Assembly: GCA_030770545.1 (NCBI GenBank)
Contig: CM061107.1
Coordinates: forward strand, 9,096,001 to 9,160,000
Direction of reading: 5' to 3'
Source of the DNA: Macropodus opercularis
Lineage: Eukaryota; Chordata; Actinopteri; Anabantiformes; Osphronemidae
DNA: 64,000 nt
A model generated the notes under the pieces. It was not told the origin of the DNA and made no database searches. It saw nothing but the letters and a program-made list of their open reading frames with translations. Made by a program: the position numbers and the translations under genes. Numbering within the stretch: the stretch's first letter is position 1; each line of letters begins with the position of its first letter. Positions 13,154-24,000 of the stretch are shown here, piece by piece.

Positions 13154-16100
13154 GAACGTTGGCTGTTGTCGAGCTCAGGCAGCACTGATTATTTAATAGT
13201 GTTAATCAATGGGGTAAACACCGCTGTCAGTAAACACGGTGTGTGGGTAAAACAGCTGCAGAGGCAGTGCTGCATCATCTGGGCCTGAACATGGGGAACA
13301 CTACTCCATAAAGGCACCAGTAATCCAGAATTACATCCTGTTCCACATCAACACTGCTATTGTAACTGAAGGAAACCCCCTGAGGACTCGATCCACCACC
13401 AGCTTTCAGGTTCACACCTTTTGTCCCATTTGATTAAGTTTAGTGGCTTGACGAGTGGCGTGATCATCAGGCCGTCTTTGTGCGGCTTTATAGAAAAGGC
13501 TGGTTCCGCATAGCTGTGCCAGCAACTCGCAGAACCTCGCCTCACCTGTAAAACAAAAAAAAAAAAACAATCACATGTCCTAAATAATGTGTCATTGTGA
13601 GTTTCATTGTTGTGCAGTAGCTGCTGAAGTACGTCTACACGTTAGGCTTAGCTGATTGCAGGTTTGGATCGGACATGTGTCCCACAGCCCCCTCTCCACC
13701 AACAGAACCTGTGGGTTCATAACCAATGGAGCGTCGCCACACATCATTTTTCATTGTTTACTGTGAGCACTACGGACGCTAGTGGCACAGCCGGGCCCTT
13801 TAAAGCACCCTACTTTTCAATTATCTGTTGTGGATTAGACCCGCATCAGCTCACCCGAGTTATGTCATGTGCACAGTAGTGTGTTCCCATGACTATTGGT
13901 TAGCAGCGTAGGGCAACTTTAGTTGACTGAAGCAAACCGTGAACACACTAGACTGTGCAGTAAAGTTTATTGAATAACTGGCCAGTATTACACTAAAATA
14001 AAGCAGCTTCAGTGTTTGTTGGGAACCTGATCTGATAAATAAAACTGTCTTGTAGAAATACCTTTTAACATGGCAGCAAGTGGAAGATTTTCAAGCTTTT
14101 TTGTTTGACTCAGATATTGTATTGCAATTCTAAACTGTGTCTTTGTGTTTCTAGGTTCCGCTATTACCAAAATGTCTGCACTTTTAGTTATTCCTCAGTG
14201 TGGTGGGACTGGCCCAGATGGGAAAGAGAGATCGACTGGATGGCGCTGAACGGAATCAACCTGCCCCTGGCTTTTACTGGCCAAGAAGCCCTGTGGCAAG
14301 AGGTGAGGGCAGAGCTGTGCGTCTGACAAAAAGCGGGAGGTGATTTTTCTAACGTGTTCCATCTCACACGCGAACATCAGCTGAACCTGCCCTGTACCTC
14401 CAGGTTTACCGCTCTCTGGGGTTAAACCAGTCAGAGATTGAGGAGTTCTTCTCCGGCCCCGCGTTTCTTGCCTGGAACCGTATGGGGAACATGTTCCGGT
14501 TTGGTGGACCCTTGCCACAGTCCTGGCATGTGAACCAGCTATTACTTCAAGTACTGAACCTCCAGCACAGTTTCTATCTTCTTTATACAGTTGTTTTGGC
14601 GCCTTCTAGTGGTTCTATTAGAGAGCAACAGGGCAGCAGAACAGCTGTCTTCCTTTTTTTGTTTTCTAACAAACGTGTTACTATAAATAAACTATATTTG
14701 AATATTGTTGAGAACTCATTGTTGAGTGTATATGTCACACAGTCTTTAACCCTGCTTCTATGTTTTTCCAGTTTAAAATCTTGGAGCGAATGAGACACTT
14801 TGGTATGATTCCTGTGCTGCCGGCCTTCTCTGGGAACATTCCCAAGGGAATCCTCAGGTGACTCATGGATGCTCATTTTTCTGCTTTATACACAAAGACC
14901 AGCACTGGATGACTGTGGCTTATTTCTGATGATGCTACTTTGATCCATATCTATACATCAACTTTTTTTTTTATAACAGGTTGTATCCAGAAGCAAATGT
15001 GACCAGATTGGGCTCTTGGGCTCGGTTCAACTGCAGCTTCTCATGCTCCTATATCTTAGACCCGCGAGACCCACTTTTCCTCCAGATTGGTTCCCTCTAT
15101 CTGTCCCAGGTGGTGAAGCAGTTTGGAACAGATCATATCTACAACACTGACACCTTCAATGAGATGATTCCACCTTCCTCTGACCCTGACTACCTGTCTG
15201 CGGTCAGTCGCTCTGTCTATGCCTCAATGACTGCAGGTGAGTTTCTGGATGACTAACGTCCTGTTTGCAGTGAACTTGGATATATTGGTGATATTTTGGG
15301 AGGGAAGTACAACAATTGCCCTAGTTTGATGACCCACAAATGGCCTGTTGTCCCCTAATCCAAATCTTAATTTTTTCTCTCACCAGTGGATCCTCAGGCT
15401 ATTTGGCTGATGCAAGGCTGGCTGTTCTTTAATGATGCCGCTTTCTGGAAGCCGGCCCAGATTAAAGCCCTACTACATGGAGTGCCCCTTGGACGAATGA
15501 TTGTGTTGGACTTGTTTGCAGAGACCGAGCCAATTTACTCCTCCACTGAGTCTTTCTACGGACAGCCGTTCATCTGGTGCATGCTGCATAACTTTGGAGG
15601 GAACAGTGGGTTTTATGGCACCGTAGAGAGCATCAACTCGGGGCCCTTTAAAGCCCTCAATTTCCCAAACTCCACCATGGTGGGCATAGGTATGACACCT
15701 GAGGGTATTGAGCAGAATCCTGTGGTGTATGAGTTGATGAGCGAGCTGGCTTGGCGCAAGGAGCCAGTCAGCTTGTCCAAGTGGGTATCGCTATATGCGG
15801 TGCGGCGCTACGGCAGCACACAGGAGAACCTGGCGGCTGCGTGGAAGCTTCTCTTTGCCAGTGTCTACAACTGCACTGTGCCAAATTACATAAACCACAA
15901 CCATAGCCCACTCGTGCGCCGGCCGTCCTTCCGCATGAATACTGGCCTTTGGTACGACCCGGCTGACGTGTTTGAAGCCTGGAAGCTGATCATAGAGGCA
16001 GCTCCTTCTCTCATGTCGAAGGAGACCTTCCGTTATGACCTTGTGGATTTGACTCGGCAGGTCCTGCAAATTCTCACGACAGCCTTTTACAGAGACATCG

Positions 16101-16591
16101 CAGACGCCTTTGCGAACCAGTTGCTGCCAGAGCTGCTGACGGCAGGCGGTGTGCTTGTCTATGACCTGCTTCCTGAGCTAAATCGCCTGCTGAGTAGCGA
16201 CCGCAACTTCCTGTTGGGGAGGTGGCTAGAGCAGGCACGGTCCTTAGCCCTCGATGAGAACGAGGCGCAGCTCTATGACATGAATGCCAGAAACCAGCTC
16301 ACACTATGGGGTCCTAGCGGTGAGATTCTGGACTATGCTAGTAAAGAGTGGGGAGGCCTCATGGAGGACTACTACGCCCAGCGTTGGGGACTGTTTGTCC
16401 ACATGCTGGTGGACTGCCTGGAGAGTGGGCGACCTTTTAAGCAAGACACCTTCAACCAGGAAGTTTTCCAGGTAGAAAAAGGGTTCATTTTCAACCAGAG
16501 AAAGTACCCGACCAAGCCTCAGGGGGATACGTATGAGATCGCCCACAGGATCTTTCTCAAGTACTACCCGCAGGCTTTGAAGAGACTATAA
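12606..16591 (+). CDS. naglu: Alpha-N-acetylglucosaminidase (lysosomal, GH89)
   Basis: Lysosomal hydrolase that removes terminal alpha-N-acetylglucosamine during heparan sulfate degradation; loss in human causes Sanfilippo syndrome B. Exons: 12606-13018, 14155-14302, 14404-14550, 14772-14857, 14980-15236, 15387-16591. They sum to 2256 nt (751 aa; human 743). The N-terminus has a hydrophobic signal peptide (SLVLALVCCLVVVAHC). Recognised blocks are VWWDWPRWEREIDWMALNGI, the acid/base motif TDTFNEM (E326 by my count) and TPEGIEQN (E456), matching human E316 and E446. Several N-x-S/T sequons fit a glycosylated lysosomal protein. The last exon alone carries 401 codons. I chose ATG 12606 because it begins the signal peptide; the frame is open upstream to 12570 but without an ATG. 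Confidence 0.97.
13118..13153 (+). repeat. (CAA)12 microsatellite in naglu intron 1
   Basis: Twelve uninterrupted CAA units. The polyglutamine reading frame that runs across it is an intronic accident. Confidence 0.95.
14597..14612 (-). promoter_or_regulatory. CTCF-like motif in naglu intron 3
   Basis: The minus strand reads CCACTAGAAGGCGCCA, which matches 13 of 14 positions of the CTCF core CCASYAGRKGGCRS. Occupancy is not known. Confidence 0.4.
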
Positions 16592-17440
16592 TGACCTATG
16601 TAGCAGAAAAAACTTGTCTCAAGTTGCAGCAAGAAGAATGTTCCTCCAGTTTAAGGCAGTTATCCCAAAACCTTTTGATCAAGAATATCAAATAGCCTGA
16701 ATGGACGTGAACAAATTGTTTTGTGTTGAAATCCTGCATTACAGCAACCGAATTATTCAATATTATACTATATAGTCCTACAGATAGGAAGGGAAGTGGG
16801 CGATAATGGTAACGGCTTCACATGACTGTGTGTAGGTGTTGATTTCATGTGTGCATCCGGTGATGCACTATGGTTCATTAACTGATCAGCATATTTCTTC
16901 TGTGAGTGAGATGTTCAGTGGATATCAGCCTCAGGAAATAAGGCCTGAACTGAAATGAGTTTTTTAGTATAGTTACCAAACACTAAGCTGGCTCTATAAA
17001 CAGGGATTTGTTTAATTCTAAGGTTGAGCATGTCAGCAGGATCATTTATTACCCTGCATGTTTTTTGTTTGTTTGTTTTAGTTCCTTTACAAATATATTT
17101 TTATAAAAACTAGTTCAACGGAAACCTGTCTAACATGGCTGAATACGAGTACTGTAGCAAGAATGGTTGAGTACAACTGAACATCATAATGTACCAACAA
17201 ACACTATGTCGCACAGCTGTAGGTATTGATTTTTGCAAAAGCTATTTTTGTATTTGGTGAAATGAGCTATTGTGATTCTTTTACTCAGGCAGGTCAAAAG
17301 TCTCATGGCTTTGTGACTAATACATTGATTTTATTCTGTGCCTCTTTCTATGTTGCTGATTGTTTATTTCCTTAAACCTCTACAGGTCACCAGTCTGTAA
17401 CAGAGCAGGCACAAACCTGCACAAAACGCTTTATAATAAA
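16592..17440 (+). other. naglu: 3' UTR of naglu with polyadenylation signal
   Basis: Non-coding, AT-rich sequence following the stop codon. The first strong AATAAA on this strand is at 17435-17440 (TTTATAATAAAACAT), a reasonable end for the transcript. Confidence 0.5.
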
Positions 17441-20433
17441 ACATAAATACAAATTAACGTCCACAAATGACACAATTCAGTAGTTTTATTGTTAAAATAA
17501 TGATTATCAGGTCTGTAGTTGTGGATGGACTTTAGCAGTTTGCGTTCCTCTCTGTATGTACAGTGATTCGATTTTCTGTTCTGTTTCAGGCTCATTTAGA
17601 AGATGTTAAATGCAGTATATCAAAATTCAGACACGTCAAAATCTATGCTGAGTTATGTGAAGAGCTCACCTTCCTTCCTTCTGGCCAAGCTTCCTGTCCT
17701 TCGTGTGTTCTTATTTATGACATTATCTACAGTCATTCAGACCATCTGTGTATAGGACCAAAAGGCTGGAGGATATCACAGGCAATCACAACATCTAAAA
17801 TCCTTCAAACACCACCTTCTTTCCTCAGTGCTGCATTTGTGCCCACAGGCAAAGACAGTAGAGACACATGAAACCTTTTAATGCAGCTTAGCTTAGTAAA
17901 CAACACGAAAAATGTAGGCAAAGATATGACTTGAATGCAGCACGAAGAGGGTGAAAAGTGATTCTGACTGAGAAGACACTTACTGTAACAGAGCCAGTTA
18001 TTCAGGTTTATGCTGTTCCATAATTGTGACATGAAATCAAGATTAAAGCACAGCAGCTTTCCACTCACTGAGCACGAGACAATTTTCTGCACCTTAACCT
18101 AACAAGTCAGAATAGATTTGATATAACTGATCTGCAGTGTGCTTTGAAATGGCTGGAGGTAACGTTCAGTGCACACAATGACATGTTATTGTGTCGTACC
18201 GGGTGCCTGTATGGGCTGAGCTGACTCCAGGCGTTGTACTGCAACATTCTGGGGCAGATGAGGTGGGCAGCGTGAGGCAGGTCCAAATTCACTCTTCACT
18301 GGCTCTACGGCAACATCAGCTCCGCTTGCCAAACACACAACACCCACATTTTGCATAAGTTTTTTTTTTTAACTTTTAAATATTCAAATGTTGAAATTGA
18401 GGGTTGCTGCAGGAAGACACCAATACAGGTGTAGGGACTGAACTGACACTGAACCATATACTTCAAATTGCATAACATCCATAAAAAACTATGTAGGGAA
18501 CATGTGCAAAGACTGCCCACCTACACCCAAACTGAATGCTTCAGCAACACTGTCTAATGGTTTTTTATTTTATTTTATTATTTTGACTAAAGGGAGCTCA
18601 GGTCAAATGCTGCCTGGAAGATGATATGTTAGTCATTATACAACAGGCTACATACACAGATTCACAATAATGATGGAATGATCAGTAATCAATATTAAAA
18701 CATAGAGACACAAACAGGAAACTAATTGGACATAAAAGAAATCTTGTCAAACGTCTGTAAACATTCTTTAAAAGGTTCCTGAACCTTCACATTGATTAGT
18801 TCAAACAACATAGTTTATTCAAATCAAACATTGAATATATCTGATCTACAACTTAAGTTAAATTACTAGTTTTCATACTGCTCATCATCAAATTCATATA
18901 GTATTACCAGCTACATAAACCGAAGAGGCCTGTGCATATTATCAGTAAAAGTCAAAGAGTGTTTGAAGCATGTCGAGAGCAAAAAAACGCGCCAGTAAAC
19001 CTCAGAAGCAGATGCTTATCGGTGATAAAGTGAAAACAGGTTACAGCTAACAAACATAAAAGAGGAACGACATTTCACTTGCTGTCATCACACTGGAAAG
19101 TAGGTTCCAACAGTGTACAGAAACAAAAGTAGCACAAACTGAGATGATTGCATTTACTCTACGTCTCTAATGGAGTAAGAGCCTCACTGAAAACCATTTT
19201 CAGTTTCTACTGTGCTTCAGTGGTGCATATTAGTCAGCTTGTTCAGTTCTGAGCTGTGGAATGTAAGCGGTTGTTGAAATGATGAATAAGATGAGTAGAA
19301 ACCAGACGGTGAGTAATCAAGAGCTGGTTTCATCCCGCTCCCCACGGTGAACTCAACAAACTCAGGATAGAAATCCACAGCTACACAATTGGGGCTTGAA
19401 GGTACATTCTCAAAATTCGCGAACAGCCTAAGAACCTCACAAAATGACAAGACAAAAACATGGAGCGATCCCAGTTAGTGTGGGTTTGAATCACCCATCA
19501 CACGGTTACAGGAGAAGCGGGAGTCATAGTCCAGTTTCTATAACCTGGTTTGACAATAATGGAATCATTGAAAAAAAAAAAAAACAGCATCACTGTCATG
19601 TCTGACTGAAATCAGATGAGGTGTCAGCACCAGGCCAAAAAGCAGCATCCTTCAAATATCTTTTTACTACAATCTTAAAATCATGTTGACCAATCACAAC
19701 TCATAAAGTGTCATACAGGTAACATCGTGCTTCTGTCAAACCCTAAAAACGTACCCAAACCATCTCTGAATAAACGACGAATGAAGGATGAGGGAGTTTC
19801 CAATTATTGCCCAGTTATGAACCATTATATTAGAATCACCTATAATCACAAAATAACACTGGAGCAATGATACTACAGTCACACACTTACTGTAGGAGCA
19901 ATATGACATTTTGTTAGAAGGTTTAAAACACTACTATGACGTCTGCCATATACTGTAAGGGCGATGGTATCGGGGGAAGACATCACATGATCAGAACACA
20001 CGGCGAAGCGCTTCAGAAAGGAGAGGTGATCTAAACCCAACACGCACAACTGTTAAAATGCGGTTAAGGTCACAAACAGGACTTAAAAACAAATGCTGAT
20101 AAGGTCACCCATGAGATGTAGATTACATTAAATGTGAACAAGCAGACAGCATGGGGATCATCCTGCTGAGTGGCCATAGTAGTGATCCAGAGCGGTTTTT
20201 CGTACAGTAAGCTTACCTGAGTTAGAAACCTGGACAGCGGTTTGAACTAAAACACTAAATAACTGCCCAGGTTAAATGGCGACGGTCTGCGGACTAGTTT
20301 TACCTGATGCTCGCAACCCTGAGCCCTGGTTTCACAATTAAGATTTTGTTTAGTTGGATATCAGAAGTGAATTACAATGCACCACCGGTAAAGCTGTAGG
20401 TGAACTCTGAGCTTGCATGTCGATGGGGGGTTG

Positions 20434-20501
20434 ATCGTCCCTTCAGTGGCTGAGTTAGACCCTCTAACCAGTGGATCTAACTCAGTCGCAGAAGGGACGA
20501 T
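20434..20501. ncRNA. Pre-miRNA-like hairpin, candidate only
   Basis: The arm 20434-20459 pairs with 20476-20501 over 26 positions. There are 23 Watson-Crick pairs, two G-U wobbles (for plus-strand RNA) and one A-A mismatch, with a 16-nt loop. An extra G-C/U-A pair follows after a two-base bulge. The size and shape fit a microRNA precursor, but I do not recognise either arm as a known microRNA. It could instead be a small palindromic MITE or a 3' UTR structure of ipmk. Confidence 0.35.
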
Positions 20502-20868
20502 ATCAGACATTTAAAGTCCAATTCACTTCCACTCTTTAGTTTCTTAAAATACTCCTGTGATTCAATAGAGAGCATTCTCTGCTCCACTCCCACACTCGTC
20601 CACTGTAATTCCGCCAGGTGGATTAAAGGAGTAGCTGCTGTGGTGTGGCTGCTGACAGGTTGAGTTTATCTCACAGTATACGGTATATCGTCCTAATGCC
20701 TACTCGTAGTTTCAGGTGTACTTATGCACACACTTAAAAAGTCAGGTGACACTGTGCAGCGAGCCTAAGCAGGATCATGTTAAGAACAGGGCCCAGTGTC
20801 TTCATGGACTGATTAGTGCATATGCTGCTGATCACAGGGAAAACAGCCGCCAGCCTCCACAGCAGATT

Positions 20869-20872
<4 letters not shown>

Positions 20873-20903
<31 letters not shown>
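20873..20903. repeat. (CA)n microsatellite
   Basis: About 15 CA units just downstream of the ipmk stop codon, probably inside its 3' UTR. Confidence 0.95.
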
Positions 20904-20908
<5 letters not shown>

Positions 20909-21041
20909 AATAATTACACAGGTGAGATGAAGATGATGATGATGACAACAATGGTTGTTTTTCGTATATTCACCCCCGTCTCTTCTTAAAGGAAGGAGGA
21001 TGACTGACAGAGATGAGACAGTGGTTGACTCAGAGGGAGCT

Positions 21042-24000
21042 CTAGGAGGCGTCACAGAGGATCTGCTCTAGCACCGTCAGCAGGTGTTTGAGGCCGTAGA
21101 TGTAGCCATTATCGTGGCTCTCGCTGGGAAAAACGTGGGCAAAGTCGATCATCTTGACCTCCACCTCTGCGCCCCCTTTGCTCACCACTGTCAGATCGGC
21201 CTCCTCTCTCCTCCTGCCAGTGTTCTCCCTTTCTCCAGCATCGTCCTGCGCTTCCAGTTGGGATTTGTTTCCGTTTGCATTTGGTGCTTGCCGTGACTCG
21301 GCTGTTCGTTTCCATGCGGAGTTGTCTTCTTCACAGACCGAGCTGACTGTAGTCTCCACAGCCTCACCTGCATCACTGTTGCTATGGAGATGACCCTTGG
21401 TGCAGGGGTGATGACTAGCTTTCCTGATGTTGGTGTAAATGCTAGCCAGGCTGTAGTCTAGGGGCATCACCACCTGAATGTTGTTGTTGTACTCAGCCAC
21501 CCCCTCTTCATGGCTGGCTCCTTCCTGTCTCACCTTCGCCTCTCTGCCCTCATGAATGTCGTCCACAGCGGACAACATGGCTGGGTTGACAAGCGAGGAC
21601 AGGGGTGGTGAGGAGGAGGAACAGGGGAGGCCCTCGTAGACAAAGAGAAGGGAGCTGGCATAGAAGGTAAGCTGGCGCTGAGATTCAAACCAGCGGAGGA
21701 TTTGCTGAACCTTGCAGATGCTGGCTGACACTGCATCCCTCCTCAGAATAACACCGTTATGGAAGAATTTTGCCAGGCCTGAAAGAGAAGACAGAAGAGG
21801 AGAGAGAAGGGGAGGAGGGAGATACCTTTCCTTAGCATTCTGTTTTTTGAGACTGATGATGGCCTCCTTCACTTCCAGAGACACCTTTTCAGACTTCATG
21901 ATGAGGAGAGTTCCAGTGAACAGCTACCAAATGCAAATGTATCACTCAGTAGCACCTCCAGGCCTTTTATCTGCTTGAATTAATGAGGCCACCTCTCGCC
22001 ACGAACTGCTTGTCAGCCATTCGTTCTATTTATAAATCCACGTGACGTAGAAGAATATGATTCATCAGACCAGGCTTTCTCAGTAAAGTGCACATATGAT
22101 TATAGTATTAACATTAATTTTGGAGTTATAGAAAGCTAAACGTACCATCTTTAATAGTGTCCTTAACCAGGCTTCTTCCATAGTGTTGGTCATAGGAGTC
22201 GAAACTGTCATTGCATTCCTTGTACACCTGAAATAGAAGAACATAGATTGAATTAAGTGTGACTTTAGGAAAACTAACACATTAAAAAGAACAAGTATCA
22301 ATTCTGAGTAAAGAACTCACAATGTGCACACCACCGCCATCTAGTGGAGGAGGGTTTAAACGACTAATGAACCACAGTACTGTATTCTATTAATGATAAA
22401 TAGTAGAATTATCACATTTCTGACATTTGCATGACACCATGTAAAAGTACTACAGTCTAATGTTATGGCTTTCTTAATATACTGATTCACAAAGGTTGCC
22501 TATTGTGCCCGAGTTCATTTTCCTCCGTAAAGAAAGATTAGAGCCAGAGCTAAAGTCCACATTTATGAGCAGTTTACAACTGCTGGGACATGCAGCCATA
22601 AAGCAGGTTTTCCTACTGAGGGGCCAGTTATAGTGCATCCAGTTTACACAGCGTTTCCTCATTTGCTCAACACTGTAAAAGAATTGCAGAACTACAGTGA
22701 GACGCACACTGAAAATTGTCACTGAAGGTTTCATTGTATTGATGGCAGTAATCAGGCTTTCACAAAGGTTGTGTCATTGTGTATTCGTGAAAGGTGAAAT
22801 AAAGATGCGATTTATTGGCACATCTGTCATTTATAATTAGAAGCTAGTTTAAGATTAGTAAAGTTAGTAGAACAAAGAAAAGTGAAATGTAACATTTATT
22901 CTCATGCCACTTTGTTTCTTTTGTCTTCTCTCTGACTGACATGGTTCTTGCTCTGCGGCTGAAAGAAACTACTGACAAACATGTTGCACAGTAAACCCAG
23001 AAAACTTAATGATGCTGATGGGCTGCAACGTAAACCGATCAAACCGATGCAGGCTTTGCTATACGACCCTCTTCCGCTCCACCAGATAAGAAGTCCGTGT
23101 AATTTTACAATCACACGCAGACATGGTTGATGCGTGTTACATAACTGGAGATCCACTGTATGAGTGTGTGTGTTAGTTACAGGTAACAGACACTGTGTAT
23201 TAAGGGTGTCGGTTATTCGAACAAACTGTTTATTTAGTTGGCTACAATGAAAATACAGGTTATATACATGTAATAGTTGATTAATAAGGATGCGTTGTGA
23301 AGAGTTTGAAGTGACCTCTGCTGGAGTACGAGGAAGCTACAACTGGAATGTTTGATTCTTTCCCCCCTCATGTAAACTAAAGCATGAAACTCCACACAAA
23401 TATTAAATAACGAATTCAGTTCCTTTGTACGACTTGTCAAAGAGAGTCTAATATATATCTAATATAATTCTATGTGCAGTTGGAGGTGAACCCCTCAAAA
23501 GCTTTTCTTCCTGGAAAGCATACATGCACATTTTGATAATACTTCAAATTTGCATTATTTTAATCAATTAATTAAATATGTTGATGGAACAGTGAGGCAA
23601 CACCACAAGTCCAGCACAGTAAACACACATTCTCGTCTGCTTTGCACTACACAAAGCGAGTGGCATTAATCTCAGATCTTGTTTACATGCACAACATTAA
23701 TGTAGTGGCTCTACAGGCTATTTTCCACTCTAAAGTACAACACTGTCAAACCTCAACATAAATATTACACAAACTCCTCTCGAGAGTTGTGAAATCGCTA
23801 CACTCATTAAAGCTCACCCTCATGCCGAGCACCAGGAAGCCAATCTCCTCCATCAGCGGGTATTTTCTTATCTGCTGTTCCCGTTTCTCCTGCGAGGCGA
23901 ACGGGTCGTAGCTGCGCTGGCCCAGCTTCACGTCCATGATGCACGGCTTATGAAAGTGACGAGTCACGTCCTCCAGCTTCAGGTAGAGGTCTGAGGCACA

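Larger units (their letters stand above)
17485..21041 (-). other. ipmk: Probable long 3' UTR of ipmk
   Basis: No convincing gene lies between the naglu polyadenylation signal and the ipmk stop codon. On the minus strand AATAAA occurs at 17490-17485, with other candidates near 18567 and 18810, so the ipmk transcript could extend to meet the naglu 3' end. The region contains a (CA)n tract and a strong hairpin (20434-20501). The exact end is inferred. Confidence 0.35.

Noticed and set aside
13088..13288. Polyglutamine-coding frame in naglu intron 1
   Set aside because: A (CAA)12 microsatellite inside an intron whose splice sites and phases are consistent without it.
20873..20903. Regular repeats as a CRISPR-like array
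   Set aside because: These and similar tracts are simple dinucleotide microsatellites without spacers, in a vertebrate genome.
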